Source of the DNA: Apodemus sylvaticus
Lineage: Eukaryota; Chordata; Mammalia; Rodentia; Muridae
Assembly (NCBI RefSeq): GCF_947179515.1
Contig: NC_067472.1
Location: forward strand, 178,264,078 to 178,328,077
Direction of reading: 5' to 3'
Length of the DNA: 64,000 nucleotides
Each line of letters opens with the position of its first letter. Position 1 is the stretch's first letter. Both the position numbers and the translations under genes were made by a program. Positions 1 to 13,700 of this stretch are shown here, piece after piece. Under the pieces are notes generated by a model. The model had not been told where the DNA came from, did no database searches, and was given only the letters and a program-made list of their open reading frames with translations.

Positions 1-1541
1 TGGACTGAGCTCACAGCAATCTTCCGGGTCTGCTTCTGAGTGCTGTGATGGCAGGAAGACCTCCTGCATCCCTCCATGGGGTCTGATCTTCCGGCTCAGT
101 TTGACTGGACAGTAGATGCTGATGTGTATTTCGGTAACATGGCATTGTCTTCTGGTCCACGTGTGGTCAAAGGGATCTGATGCTGATATTGTCTTTTCCC
201 CCTACTCTAGAAATGACTTGGGGATGGAGGCGGGACAAAAAAGAAGTGGATGCCCAAGGCATTTTTAAAGTTCCATAATTTGCACCAGAAAACATTTTGT
301 TGCCTGCACTAGCTCTGGCCTTCCCCTTGAAGTGTGTGCATTTTGCTGTTGGCTGAATAGTGGAGTTCTACCTCTAACCACCCTCCCTCCCCTGGGTTGG
401 ACGGCCTAAGAACTAACTGCCCTTTCCCAGGGATTCTTTTTTATACCTGAGGTAGAACATGTTTTCTGTTTGGCATACTCATTTGCCCTCAAACACTCTT
501 AATTTTGTCTGGTACTTTTCCCTCTCCTTCCAGTTCCTGGTACCTTGCATGCTCCTTAGAGATATTCTTTCCTGGTGCTTCCTGATGTGCTTTGATGTTC
601 AGGTGTAACATGGACTCCCTAGGGACTTCCTTCCCAGCTGTGCCCTGATGCTCTTCTGTATTTTATGTCTCCAGCTGCTGTTGTCTTCCATCGCTCTAGA
701 AATGCCTATGGCCTGGAAAGGACGCTTTGTGGGGAATCCTAAGACTCTGGCAGGAGAATGTAGTTATATCGCTCTTGCACTTCCACTAGTGAGCACCACC
801 CAGTGTGCCCATCCTAGAGCATATGGGTGCTGGGTAACTGGGGCTTCCATCGTCCCTAGTCTTGGGTTGTGGGGATCACCAATTTTCTCATGTGGTGATG
901 ATGCTGGCTATGAGATTTTCCCCTTGGGTATTTTATTGCTGTGTTTTTATGAGGGGGTTTGTGAAGACTACTGCCACCATGGTCTTGCCTGCTGGAGATG
1001 CTAAATGAACCCTAGATGTGGAGGGTAAACAGCTGAGATTCAACTAGACCATCAGACAGACAGCTCTAAACAACAGAACCCTAAGTTAACTGAGCCCTCC
1101 TTACTCTGCTCCTACCCGCTGCAGCCTCCTTTTGCCTACATCTTTCTTAGATTGGTGCTTATCCACTTCCAGAAGCATAAAGTAACATGGTTGTTCATCC
1201 TATTTCCCCACAGGTACGTAGGCATGCATCAGCCTGTGGACATGGAAGGGCTGAAGCACACCTTACACACAGGCTAGGATTAGAGCCATTTCCAAAGTCC
1301 TCATCAATGTGTAAGCATGTCGGAGAGGCCAGGGCCTGTCATAACTGGGTACCAGTGGGATACAGGTCCTCTCTACAGCTTGATGAGTGCCCCAGTGACT
1401 GCATGGATCATAAGCTGTGTTTGAGTTGAGCGGGGGACGCTCAACAGCAGAGCAGTCGGGATGAAGAGCATTTAAAATGACTCCCTTCCAGTTCTTTCCA
1501 GAAACCAAAACTGCTGTGACAATGATCACAGACTGACTTAC
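1..1541 (-). other. Slc7a9 intron 11 (partial)
   Basis: I read both strands for the expected next exon (the family continues VPLFIP... and later EPAWEYLY) and found nothing matching. No clear SINE is visible either. The 118-aa open frame at 648-1004 on the plus strand has no family signature and is antisense to the gene. Confidence 0.6.
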
Positions 1542-1691
1542 CTTGATGGGCCTCTCTAGGTCTTTCCTTGTGAATCTCATTACAATGAGTCCCAGGATTG
1601 TCATACCATAAAACAGCCATGCAGCAAAGCTGAAATAATTGACTAAGGAGTTGATGTCCCCAGGAATGATGTAAATGATGGCTATTATACC
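1542..1691 (-). CDS. Slc7a9: Slc7a9 exon 11, residues 359-408 (TM9-TM10)
   Basis: It encodes GIIAIIYIIPGDINSLVNYF, then a TM segment and IVMRFTRKDLERPIK. The acceptor is tcctactag and the donor gtaagtc. It is exactly 50 codons. It is the last exon of the gene in the window. Confidence 0.97.
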
Positions 1692-4600
1692 CTAGTAGGA
1701 AGAAGAGTCATGTTTTAGGTTGCCAGTGCACACAGACATTGTCCCTGTTCTCACAGAAGGCTGAGGGAGCAGCTATTCCTACATAGACTTCCTCTGTCTC
1801 CCATCAGGCTGGCTCAGCCTGGCCCACTGTGGTATCTGTTGTCAAGGCTCCACAGAAAGAACGTGGACAAGCTTTGAGTCTATGAAGTTGTGTCCTTGGA
1901 TATGTGTGCTCTTACATGCATACATGTCTTGCTCTATAATCCAGGCTGACCTGAAACTTGTGATCCTCCTGCCTCAGCCTCCTGAGTGCTGGGTATAGAC
2001 TACCATGTCTGACCTAAAGTCATTTTGTACACCAGCTTTATAAGGGTAACTTTAACAGCAAAGTTTTTACTATGATGAAATTCAGGTCTGGTCATGACTG
2101 AATTTGTGGCCTGGTCCTTGACTTGGGATCCCAGTTTCTGGGTCTGTTTACTTGTCTTCAGATAAGTGTGGAAATGGACATGAGTGGAGTTAGTGTTTTG
2201 GCCCTGAGCCAAGCCTACATATCCTTCAAGATAGCACAGCCATGAGGGATGATCCAAGTCAACAGGCTGAGGCCAGAGGCTGTTAGCAACCACCACGAAG
2301 GCCTTATTCCCTTCCCTGAAGCTGGCATTCTGAGCAGGGCACAGAAGCTTGGAGAATTCTGGGTTGTGTCAAGAAGCTTCACTCTCTCAGAAAGCCTGGG
2401 TTCAGCAGCACAGTTCTATTGGATCTCCTGTCAAAAGAGACACCTTCACTTTCTGCTGCAGTCTGGGGTGGAAGCCATACTTACATAAAATATGAGGGCA
2501 GGGGCCGGCGTGAGGCGCTTGACGCTGATGTAGGACAGCACCTTAAGCATGTGGCCTTCCCGGCCCGCCACGTAGATGAGCCTGAAAGAACAATGCAGGG
2601 AACAAAGAGGACACTGAAGTCACCACCAGCAAGGCCATCTTCAGGTAGTGTCCTCTGGAAGGGGCTGGAGGGTGAGCTCGTGTGATGGTTAGCTGCACCT
2701 GTGAGGAACTCATCCAGCATTCTGTTATCATGGAAGTCATTTGGGCAGGGACAGGGGAGATGTGGTTTATGAGTAGATACCTGATCAACTCCCAAGACAT
2801 ATGCAAGGAAAAAAATGTAAAAACTAGACCAGGGTGTGGAGCTCAGAGCATAATTGCCTGTGACTCTAGTTCAAGGAAATCTGACACCTTTGGCACACAC
2901 ACACACACAGGGAGGGAAGGAGGGAGGGAGAGAGAGAGAGAGGAGAGAGAGAGAGAGGAGAGAGGAGAGAGAGAGGAGAGAGAGAGGAGAGAGAGGGGAG
3001 AGAGAGAGGAGAGAGAGGGGAGAGGGGGGAGAGAGGGGGAGAGAAGTCAAATGGGGGCTGTAGAGATGGCTCAGTAGTTAAAGGATGCATACGGCTCTTG
3101 CAGAGGACCCAACTGGAATTGCCAGCACACATTCTGGGTGAGTCACAACAGCCTGTAACTGCAGTTTCAGGGGACTCAGATGCCTCTTGTGTCTGCGGGT
3201 CCATATGTACATACTCACATGTACGTGCTGACACACAGACATGTACTTGAGCATAAAAATCTAAACAGTATTTCTCAAATATTAATGGCAATAAAGACCA
3301 CAATTTCTAGCTATACTTTAGTAAAATTACACAGGCTAAAGATATCTACCCAGAACTCTTTGGCTCTTTGAAATATGATCATAATTTAGGAAGAGGTACT
3401 GTCTATAAAAAGACCTATGTTTCCTTTGATAAGAGAAATATGTACAAAATTTTCCTAATTTTGTAAGCAACTCAGAAAATCAGCCAAGTTTTATTTAATA
3501 TACTAGTGCTTTTTTCTTTATGATACAGATGAAATCAGGACTTTGCTTATGCTGAGTACAGGCTCTGCCACTGAGCCACATCCTTACCAATACTGCTACT
3601 TTAACTTTATAAAGATAGGCTCTACTTTTCTCTCCCAAATACATAATTGGGGCTCTATAATCTAAATAAACTTGTAGGGTTTCTATTAACAAAAGATCAA
3701 AACTCAAGTTATTATTATTGCAATTCTATTCTTAGAAATTTACCCAAGGTGAAAATATGCTCCATATAAAAAATATATGCATGTAAAATACAAGGATGGG
3801 TGTTCACATCAACACTATACTTAACTGCCAAAAACAGAAATAACCCAAAGGTTTAGATGGTGGTATACTATTTACTATACAGTGGAGTACTACTCAGCAA
3901 GGAAAGGAAATGCTCGGATATACTGTAATCAGACGAACTCAAGAGAATGCTGTCTTGAGTCAGTTACAAACATCATTCAAATGTAAGGTCAAGCAAGCCC
4001 AGTTATGGAGGCAGAAAGCAGATCTGCCCAAGGCTAGAGATGGGGTAACAAAAATCTTTATTAAAAACTTTTAGAGGATCGAGCGGTGGTGGCACACGCC
4101 TTTAAACCCAGCAACTTGGAAAGCAGAGACAGGCAGATTTCTGAGTTGGAGGCCAGCCTGGTCTACAGAGTGAGTTCCAGGATAGCCAGGCCTATATAGA
4201 GAAACCCTGACTCAGAAAAAAAAAAAAAAAAAAAAAAAAAAGACAACAACAAAACAAACTTTTAGAGGGCTCAAACTGAAGAATGGAATTCAAGTGAGCT
4301 GCAGCCAAGATAGAAGTAACTAAGATGAAGACAACTTCGAGTTTGTCCTACTGGGATGGAAACTTTGGGATCACATATAAGCAGTTCCTGGAGCTAAAAA
4401 AGCACTTCAAGGCAGACTGGTGTCCTAAAGAGGAAATTGGAGGCCTTGGCTAACAAACTCACACTGACAAAAGGACTCATTAGTTCTCCAAGAAAAGGCA
4501 TGAAATGAAGTTCAGTCTAATGCCCGAAAGAATTGGAAAATGTACAAATACCACTGGACACAAAGGGGGACCACCAGGCAGATGATCCCCGAGGAGTCCT

Positions 4601-7600
4601 CTCAGAATGACCCTGGACTCTCTGATGCTTCAGAAGCCTTGAGGCTCACACTCTCTTCTGGGTACCAAGCAGAGTTGGCATGTCACAGGATTTTGGACTC
4701 CCTAGAGTAGGCTCTTTTTAATGTTTTTTCAACCTCCTTGTTAGGGCAGGGGTTTGTTGTGATTTCTGTCTATTGAAGGTACATTAATCATAAAGTTTGC
4801 ATTTATAGAAATGAAACTCTTAGAGGAGATATATTTTAGAACAGTTGTAGTTGATGCTTGCATGACTTTATATTTACAAGAGGTAAAATGACAAGAGCAA
4901 AAATCTTAGGGAACTTGTAACAGCACAGATGTCAAAACTATCTGTAAACTAGGTGTGGTGGTGCATACCTTTAATCCTAGCACTGGAGAGGCAGAGGCAG
5001 GCATATCTCTGTGAGTTTGAGACTAGCCTAGTCTACATAGTTCCAGAGTAGATAGTTAGCTAGCTAGACTAGTAGTCTGGCTAGCTAGAGTCTCAGGATA
5101 TTCATTTCTATATACACTACCAAAAAACTATTTGAAAATGACATTTAAAGACTAGATGTCAGAATAGCATGAAAGAATATGGAGTGCTTTTGAATAAACA
5201 TGACAAAAGATGTTCAAAAACTTAAAAAAACACCTTAGGGGGAATCACAGTTTATGCCCTTGAGTTAGAAGGACAGAATGAGGGCTGGAGAGATGGCTCA
5301 GACGTTAAGAGCACCAACTACTCTTCCAAAGGTTCTGAGTTCAATTCCTAGCAACCATATGGTGGCTCACAACCATTTATAATGGGGTCTGGTGCCCTCT
5401 TCTGGTGTGTCTGAAGAGAGCAATGGTGGTGTACTCGTGTATAAAATAAATCTTTAAAATTAAAAAAAAAAAAAGGATGATGTACCAAGGCCAGAAAGAA
5501 TGTCTCACTAAATGCACAAGACAGAGCTGTATTATATATATTCAATAAAATGTGTACTGAAAGAGGCAGGAGAGAAACACAAACACCTGTGTAAACAGTG
5601 GACCCAGTGAAGTACCAGCAGATTTCTCAGCAGGAGGCGCAGGAGGAGGGGCTGCTAAGACTGTTCAGTGGGAAAAGGCCCTGTCAACCAGTGTGCCCTG
5701 GAACCCATATGATGGAGAGAACTAACTCCCAGATGTTATCCTCTTACCACACCACACACTGACACACATGTGGCCTTTGTGCACCCATACTCAATGCACA
5801 CTAATGTAATTTTTTATAAAGCCAAGAGAGCTTGGAATGAGGCCTTCAAAGTACTAAAAGATGATTGTCAACCTACATTACTGCATCCAGCAAAGATACT
5901 ATCATAATTGGAGGCAGAAAGCAGAAAGCGTCCTAAAAATAAAGGGACTCCTGACCACTGAGTCAACTCTACGAATGATACTTGAAGGAATCTTTCATAC
6001 TGAAGGGAGATATGACTGCACCCATGAGGCTACAGGAAAGAACAATCCCTGCTAGAATAATCAGAAGACTGAAAACCATCAAACACTACAAAACCAGAAA
6101 AATGGCAGGCGCACATTCCAATGACTGAACATATATGGTCTCAATTCCTTAAAAGACACAAGTTAGCAGATTGCATCAAAAGGGAGGACTCATGCCAGGT
6201 ATGATGGCACATACCACTAACTCAGGAGGCAGAGGTAGGTGGTGTGGGTTCAAGCACAACCTGGTGTGTATACTGAGTGACAGGACAACCAGGGCAATGT
6301 AGGAAAACCCTGTCTCAATAAATTTCAAAGAAGCAGGAATCATCTCCCTATTGGCTCTGAGAAATGCTTCTCGCCATAAAAAGCAAGAAAAGGTAGGGGA
6401 AATAAGCAGGTATTACTGTTCTCACATGTGACAGAGTAGACTTCAAACTAAGAAGAAACAAAGAAGGTCACTTGATACTAAGCAAGCCCATAAGTCAACA
6501 GCAAGGAAGAAAACAGAACACACACAAATGGGTGGGACTGAAGCAACATGCTGTTGAATGGTGGGTGAGCTTACTGAAAAAACCTGGCACTGCAGAGTTG
6601 GCTGGGCAGTTAAGAGCACTGACTGCTCTTCCAAAGGTCCTGAGTGTGATTCCCAGCAACCATGAGGCGGCTCACAACCATCTGTAATGGGATCCAAAGC
6701 CACCTTCTGATGTGTCTGGAGACAGCTATAGTGTACTCATATACATAAATCTTTTTTTAAAATTTTAATGTAAAAATTCCTAACTTCAATACGCCACTTC
6801 CACTAATTTAAAAGTTATCCTAACAAAAATACAGAAAAATATTGGGATTAAATGGCACCATAGAATAAAGAGAGTAGTTATCTAGAATATTCTGTTAAAT
6901 GGAGCAAACCACATTCTTCTCAATGACCCATGGAACTTTATTTAAAATAGACTACATGTTAGGACATAAAAAAAAAGTCCTAACAAATATAGGAAAGTTG
7001 CAAATTCCTTGCATTCTGTATAACCACAACAGTAAGACAAAACTATGACTACACCAATGCATGGAGATTAAGCAACCCACAGTTGAATTGGGGGGGGGGT
7101 CATAGAAGAAATGAAAAATGTAAACATTCCTAATATCAAATGAAAGAACAACACACCAAAGTCTTAACAATACAATGAAGATACTCTGTAAGGGAAACAG
7201 ATGACTCTAATGCCTACATTAAGAAATCAGACCAGTCTGAGCAGGTGGTACACACCTTTAATCTCAACACTTGGGAGGCAGAGAGGGGGATATCTGATTT
7301 CCAGGCCAGCCTGATCTACAGAGTTCTAGGACAATCAAGGCTATGCAGAGAAACCCTGAGAGAGAGAGAGGGAGAGGGAGAAGGAAAGGGGGAGAGGGGG
7401 AGAGAGAGAGGGGGGGGGAGGGAGGGAGGGAGGGAGAGAGGGAGGGAGAGGGAGAAGAAGAGGGAGGGAGGAGGGAGAGGAAGGGAGGGGGAGAAGGGGG
7501 AGGGAGGAGAGAGGAGGGAGGAGGAGAAGAAGTAAAGAGAAGAAGAAAAACAGAAAAACCAGAGAGAGGCTAGTAAGATAAGTAAGAGCACTTACTGCTC

Positions 7601-7724
7601 TACAGAGGCCCTGGGTTCAGTTCTCAGCACCACCCTACATGTTGGTTCACAACCATCTACAGCTCCAGTTCCAAGGGATCTGACACCTGACCACCATGGG
7701 ACCTTGTATGCATGTGATACACAT

Positions 7725-7761
<37 letters not shown>

Positions 7762-10700
7762 GTTTTGTTTAGAGGTCCTAAAAACATTCACTGGAGAAAA
7801 TACAGCCCCCTAAACTAGGAAAAATGGATATCTATATGTAGAAGAATAAAACTAGATTTTCGACTCTCAATCTATACAAAAATCAACTCCATGGCTAGGT
7901 AGGTGACTGAAACAGTAAAATGACTACTGTCACGTATGAGAACTTGAGTTTGGTTTCCAGCATCCATATTAAAACAAACAGGCACCAAATGTGTGATGGT
8001 GGCATAGCTGCTATGGGGATGACCAACCACTCTTACTGGATGAGAGGCAACTTCCACAGAAAGGAATCTAGTCCTAACACACCATAGCACTCTCAGGCTT
8101 AAATGGAGATGCTTCTGTTTGCAATGGATGGAGGTGAATTCAGAGATGCAGGATGCCCAAGATGCTCAGAATGAGACAGACTCAACTCTTAACAGGATAG
8201 TTAAAGGTTCAGGATACACTGCAAGAGTGACTGGAAACAATATATAATCTGGCCAGGCAGGGGTGATGCACACCTTTAATCCCAGCACTTGGAAGGCAGA
8301 GTCAGGCAGATCTCTGAGTTTGAGTCCATCCTGAACTACAGAGTGAGTTCCAGGACAGTCAGAGCTATACAGAGAAACCCTACCTTGAAAAACCAAAAGA
8401 AAGAAGAAAGATAAAATCTGGAAGATACGAAGAAGGGCTGTATTTCTTCTCAGTATGTCTCAAATTGTCTTCAATTGTCTCAAATGTGGTCTCAGTGCAG
8501 CTGCAGCTGCCTACCCTGGGCCTGCATAAGACAGGCCCTGCCAACAGTTTATCTCAGGTTGGGAAGGGACTGGGGACCGTACCCCTTCCTGAACTATTGG
8601 CAACTGATGGATTCTGTAGGAGAGGAAGACATTTTCAGTTACATTCTTACTCAACCAGGCTCCACTGCTGGCTTCCAAACACAGTCTCTCAAATGACCCT
8701 GGCCAATACTACATGGACTGGGAAAGGGAACTAGAAGGGTGCGGTTCAAAGGGTGTGAGCAGTAACAATAATGCAGTATGTGCATATATGAAATTTCAAA
8801 AAACAAATTTAACAAAAGTTGAGGGGAGGAAAGCCAGGCACGGTGGCAAATGCCTAACTCCAGTACTGGGGGGGTGGGGTGGAGAGCAGGATCAACTCCT
8901 AGTGGATCAAAGACCTTAATATAAGACATGAGGTGGGCTGGTGAGATGGCTCAGTGGTTAAGAGCACTGGCAGCTCTTCCAGAGGTCCTGAGTTCAGTTT
9001 TCAATTCCCACCAACCACATGGTGTCTCACAACCCTCTATGGGGGATCTGATGCCCTCTTCAGGCAGGTAGATGTATATGCAGCAGAGTATTCCTACATT
9101 AAATTATATATATAAAAGGTAAGGAAACACTTGAAGAAATAAACATAAATAAAGTAAGGACTTTCTGAAAAAGACTAGTCAAGTCTTGTTTCCTAATCAA
9201 AGAAAATGAAAACTGACAAATGGAAAATAGTGCTGATCAAAGCCTTCTGCACAGCAAAGGAAAACAGTTAATGGGATGAAAAGGAAGACCACAAAATGGG
9301 ATAAAATCTTGGCCAGCCACACACCTGACAGTGAATTAATGTCTAGAATACACAAATCACTTAAAAATTAGCTAGGAAACAATTTTTAAAAAGGGATATT
9401 GAATAAAGAATTCTTGGAAGAAATACAAACAGCTAATAAGCACTTTAAATAATGTTTAACAAGCCGGGCAGTGATGGTACACACCTTTAATCCCAGTACC
9501 TGGGAGGCAGAGGCAGGCAGATCTCTGTGAGTTCAAGGCCAGCCAGGTCTATGGAGCAAGTTCCAAGACAGCCAGAGCTACACAGAGAACCCCTGTCTAC
9601 ACAAGACAGCCAGGGCTACACAGAGAACCCCTGTCTACAAACAGCACGTTCAGCACACTCGGTCGGGTGGGAAGATGGCTCACCAGATGAAAAGCCTGCT
9701 GTCAGGCCTAGCAGCGGAGTTTGCCTCTGGGGCTCACACTGTGAAAGGGGAGAGGTGGCCCCTGAAACTTGAACTGACCTCTCCACGTGTGTTGCAGCAT
9801 TTGCATGCCTGCACAGACACACATGGGCACACACACAAGTGTCAACAAAACCGTTTTTAATTTTCTTATGGAAAAAAGTGTTCAGCATCCTTAGCCATGG
9901 CAGAATGCAACAGAAAACTATTTTGAGATTCCATTTGTTCCAGTCAAGATGACCATAGGAAAACAAACTTCAACAATGCTGGCAAAGATGTTGGGAAAGA
10001 GGAACCCTTATTCACTATCAGTGGGATTGTAAATTGGGACGGTCCCTGGAAATCTGGGTGAGTCTCCTCAGAAAACTCAAAGCAGATCTTCCATACATCC
10101 CAGCCCAAACACTCCTGGTAAATCCTGAGGGACTCTTGGATCCAACTACAGAGAGATGTGTTTACATGTCTACTGCTGCTTTGTTGATGCATATTTCAAA
10201 ACTGCTAAGAGTTGGTGTGAAATGCTCTCAGCAGAAAGAAACCAGTAAGCGTGCAATGGTGTGAGTGATGAATAGGTTAATTTGCTCATTCTACAATATA
10301 TCCAGGCATCGGAACATCACAGTGTAGCGCAGAAACACATGCAATTAGTTGCTAATTAGAAAACATAATTCACACATAAATATCAAGATCCTAGACTAGT
10401 CGAAAATGTTTTTCTTTCCCCTCCCTCCCTCCCTTCCTTCCTCCCTCCCTTCCTCCCTCCCTCCCTTCCTCCCTCCCTCCCTCTTCCTCCCCTTCTCCCC
10501 GCTCCTTTTCCTCCTTGTTAGGGATGGAACACAGAACCTGGAGAAAGTTGGGGGCTAGCCCTTATACACACTTCCCTGTAGCTTTAGCAGAATTATTTTC
10601 TAGTATGGACTCACTTTTAACGTGATATTGGGTAGCACCACTTGGAAGTCTATCCATTCAGAGCACTACCCTGGGCAAAGATATGTCCCAGAATGTTCCC

Positions 10701-13700
10701 CACAGCAGTGTTCATAGAAACAACTCATGCTTGGCCCATCACCAGGGGTTTAGTTGAAGCATGTACCTCGCAAAGAGAAACAGCACAGCCAGCAGGATCT
10801 AGAGAGTGGCAAACTACGCCTGCTCATGTGACTAGTCACACAGCTGATTGGAGCTCCAGAGAACTGAGCTATAACAGACTGATAATAGCCTGCGAGCTTA
10901 CAGCCATTAACATCTGTCCACTTATAGGAAAGCCTGTCAATTCCTGGTCAAGTCTGTGCAGACAGTAACATGACAGAAGGAATTATCTGGGAAGAAACAT
11001 GCAAAGTAGAAAGTGCCAAGTGTAAGCCAAGCCTTGTTCTCCTAGTGACCCCTCCCTCTCCCTTGTCCTAAAGTTGCAAGGTTCCCTAGCTTAGAGCCCA
11101 GGACCGCTGGAGTGCACATGCCATGCCCGATTCCATCCAGCAAGGTTGTCCACCCCTTCCTGACTACTTTACTTTGAGGATCAAGCCACTTTCCTTGTCT
11201 AGACTTCAGAGTTTGTCCACATGGACCCAGCATGCTCCAGGTTCAGCCCCAATGTGGGGTTTAACCTAGCAGAGGGCCTTAAGGATGTAGGGGGTCCATC
11301 ACTGACTTTCTTGTCCTCTGAGAGTATGACAAGGAGGGGGGCACCCTACCTGCCCGCGGTAAAGCAGGTCCCGTTAGCAGCACCAATGGTTGAAAATGCC
11401 ACAAAAAGTGGGACTACCCAAGATGCTGGATAGAGAACGCGGTCTCCGAAGGTCTGCAGAAAAGCAGAGTACCGTCCTGAGAGATCTCACTGGGTACCCA
11501 CGGCCCAATGTCATCCCACTGTGCACAGCCTCTGGGGCCCTCTACTGGAGAAAAGGGAGAAGCCTTGAGAGCAGCCCAGTCTGCTGGTGACAGGGCTCTT
11601 GCCCACCACCCTGGCATCTGTCAGTTACCTCACTGTCCTGACCCCCACTTGCTGGCCCTACTTCTTCTCACCTCAGTTTCCTAGCTCTACCTCACCTCCC
11701 TGGACATACCTCGCTTATTTCTTGATCCTAGCTCACGTCACTGACTTCCAGGCCCCACCTCACCTGAATTACCTCACTTCCTGGCCCCACCTCACCTTAA
11801 TTACCTCACTTCCTGGACCTGCTTCATCCTAATCACCTTGCTTCCTAGCATCTGCCTTGTTTACTTTGTTGATCCCCTCACCAGGCATGGCCTTATTTCA
11901 ACTGCCAGTCTCAGGGATCATAGGCCTTTCTACATCCTAGGTGCCCTGGTTCCCTTACTCAGCTTAGATCCCACAACCCATTACTGAAGTCACCTCACCT
12001 CACTCAGTGCACTCTTCTCCTTCCTTCCTCTGAGGACTCCAGCCCAGGGTCCTTCAGTCATTGCTACGTGCAGCTGGGAGGGAAGCTGAGGACCCAGGAG
12101 CCGCAGCCTGCTGCATGTTGAGAGTCTCAACCACTGCCCTTGGCCCCCAGCCTAGATAAATGCCCAGTCCATCGGCTCTGAGTCTCCCTCCTTCCAAAGG
12201 CTACTTACTGTGTCAGCCACTTACCACAGCCACAGCCTGGGACTGCAAGAGCTCCGTTGGGGTCATCACTGTGAAGTAGGCAATATTCATGAGGATGTAG
12301 CATACAGTCACCAGAGGAATCCCAATGACAATGGCCATGGGCAGGTTTCTGAAAAGGACAAAGACACAGGATTCCAGAATCACACCAGAGCATCATGTGA
12401 AACTGGTACTATTGAGATGAACATCTGGTCTATTTCCTCCTTCCTCTTCACCCTGCTTCTACTTCGAAGAAGCCCCAACAGAGACAAAAGACATTTCCAA
12501 AGGATACTCCAGGGCAGGAGATTGAATACCTTAAAGCAAAATAAAGCAGAGATTTAAAAAAAAAAAGTCAATATCCTTCCTTCCGATTATCAACCATGCC
12601 ACTGCCCAACAGAGACGGACTAATGGGATAATGAGCACAGAGGATACTGTTGTTTACTCAGTGACAGGGCATAGCCCAGTGGTAGAGCACTTGCCCAGAA
12701 TGCTAAAGGCCCTGCCCACAGGTGTCAGGGGTGGAACTGACTGAGTAGAAGAGGCTCATGGAATAACAGAACAGTGGAAAGAGGCAGCAGTTCCACTTTC
12801 TGCCCACAGAGGAGAAATATGCTGTGGGAGCATCAGCTCCTGCCCCATGTAATGCTCTTACCTGTAAGGGTTTCTAAGCTCTTCGGTGATATAGTTGAGT
12901 TGGTTCCTGGACAAAGAAAAGTAACAAGGATGACACTATGATGTGCTACATGACTCTCTTGGCTAGGTTTGTGGAGCAATGATAAATGTTGGCTCATTTT
13001 AAATTTTCTACTGTAGGACAGAAAGACATGACTCAACATCAGTGTCTACCTAGAATCCCCCAGTGAAGGGCTGGGGGCGTGGCTCAGTGGTAGAGCCCTG
13101 CCTAGAATCCACAATGAGAGGCTGGGGGTGTGGCTCAGTGGTAGAGCCCCTGCCAATCCCCCAGTGAGGGACTGGGGGTGTGGCTCAGAAATAAAATGAT
13201 TTCCAAGCATATACAAAGCCCTAGGTTCCATTCTCAAGCATTAAAAATAGAGTAAAATAAAATATAGCAAGGAGTACTGAGTGATGAAGGAAAAAAAAGG
13301 CCAAAAAAGCTTTCCACACCAGTGCAGGGTAACTTCTGCTCCCTAGGTCCGGGTGGTGACAGGTCTTCCTTGCAACTGCCAAGAGGTAGTTTTCTGTTAC
13401 GGGGTTAAGTCTTTGCTCTCTGTGGAAATCATGTGAATTTCCAAGAATACTCAAGGTACTTTGAAAATCTGGAAAGAGGGTGAAAGAAGAATGAACCTTC
13501 TGCCTCTATTCAGCTCAGATGGCATTTTCCAAATAAAGATTCTACACAAGGCTTCACCAACTCACTAGGCATTGTCAGGGGCTGGTGCTGGTTGCAGGCT
13601 AGGAAAGGGTTAAGGGTCTTGACCCCATGATCTCATCCATGGTGTCACAAGGACATAGGAAGGTCAGGGTTTGAGCACTTCATGTAAAAGAGCTGTGAAG

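Larger units (their letters stand above)
5820..7225 (+). mobile_element. L1 fragment, ORF1/ORF2 junction to ORF2 endonuclease region, interrupted by SINEs
   Basis: Patches at 5850-6190, 6330-6590, 6770-6960 and 7090-7220 read like old rodent L1: tggtctcaattccttaaaag at the ORF2 start, the endonuclease-region text cacattcttctcaatgaccc, and actacatgttaggacataaa. All frames are broken. SINEs split it at about 6190-6325 and 6590-6765. Confidence 0.65.
2582..11349 (-). other. Slc7a9 intron 9 (8.8 kb), repeat sink
   Basis: This is the largest intron of the gene in the window. It contains L1 fragments in the plus orientation (antisense to the gene), B1 and B2/B3 insertions and several simple repeats, listed separately. 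The stretch 4270-4940 has no family I can name; its open pieces are short and broken. 10520-11349 looks unique apart from a short L1-like patch at 10640-10740. Confidence 0.6.

Noticed and set aside
1..1541. Slc7a9 exons 12-13 at the left edge
   Set aside because: I looked for the reverse complement of the expected EPAWEYLY and LQMLMEVVPPE segments and did not find them. They must lie outside the window.
3053..3120. Possible tRNA genes (A-box and B-box like text in many places)
   Set aside because: These are the tRNA-derived heads of B2/B3/ID SINEs. No cloverleaf with acceptor stem could be built.
4270..4700. Possible processed pseudogene (a frame reading KMKTTSSLSYWDGNFGITYK)
   Set aside because: The frame is short, broken by several stops, and I could not match it to any family, so I do not call it.
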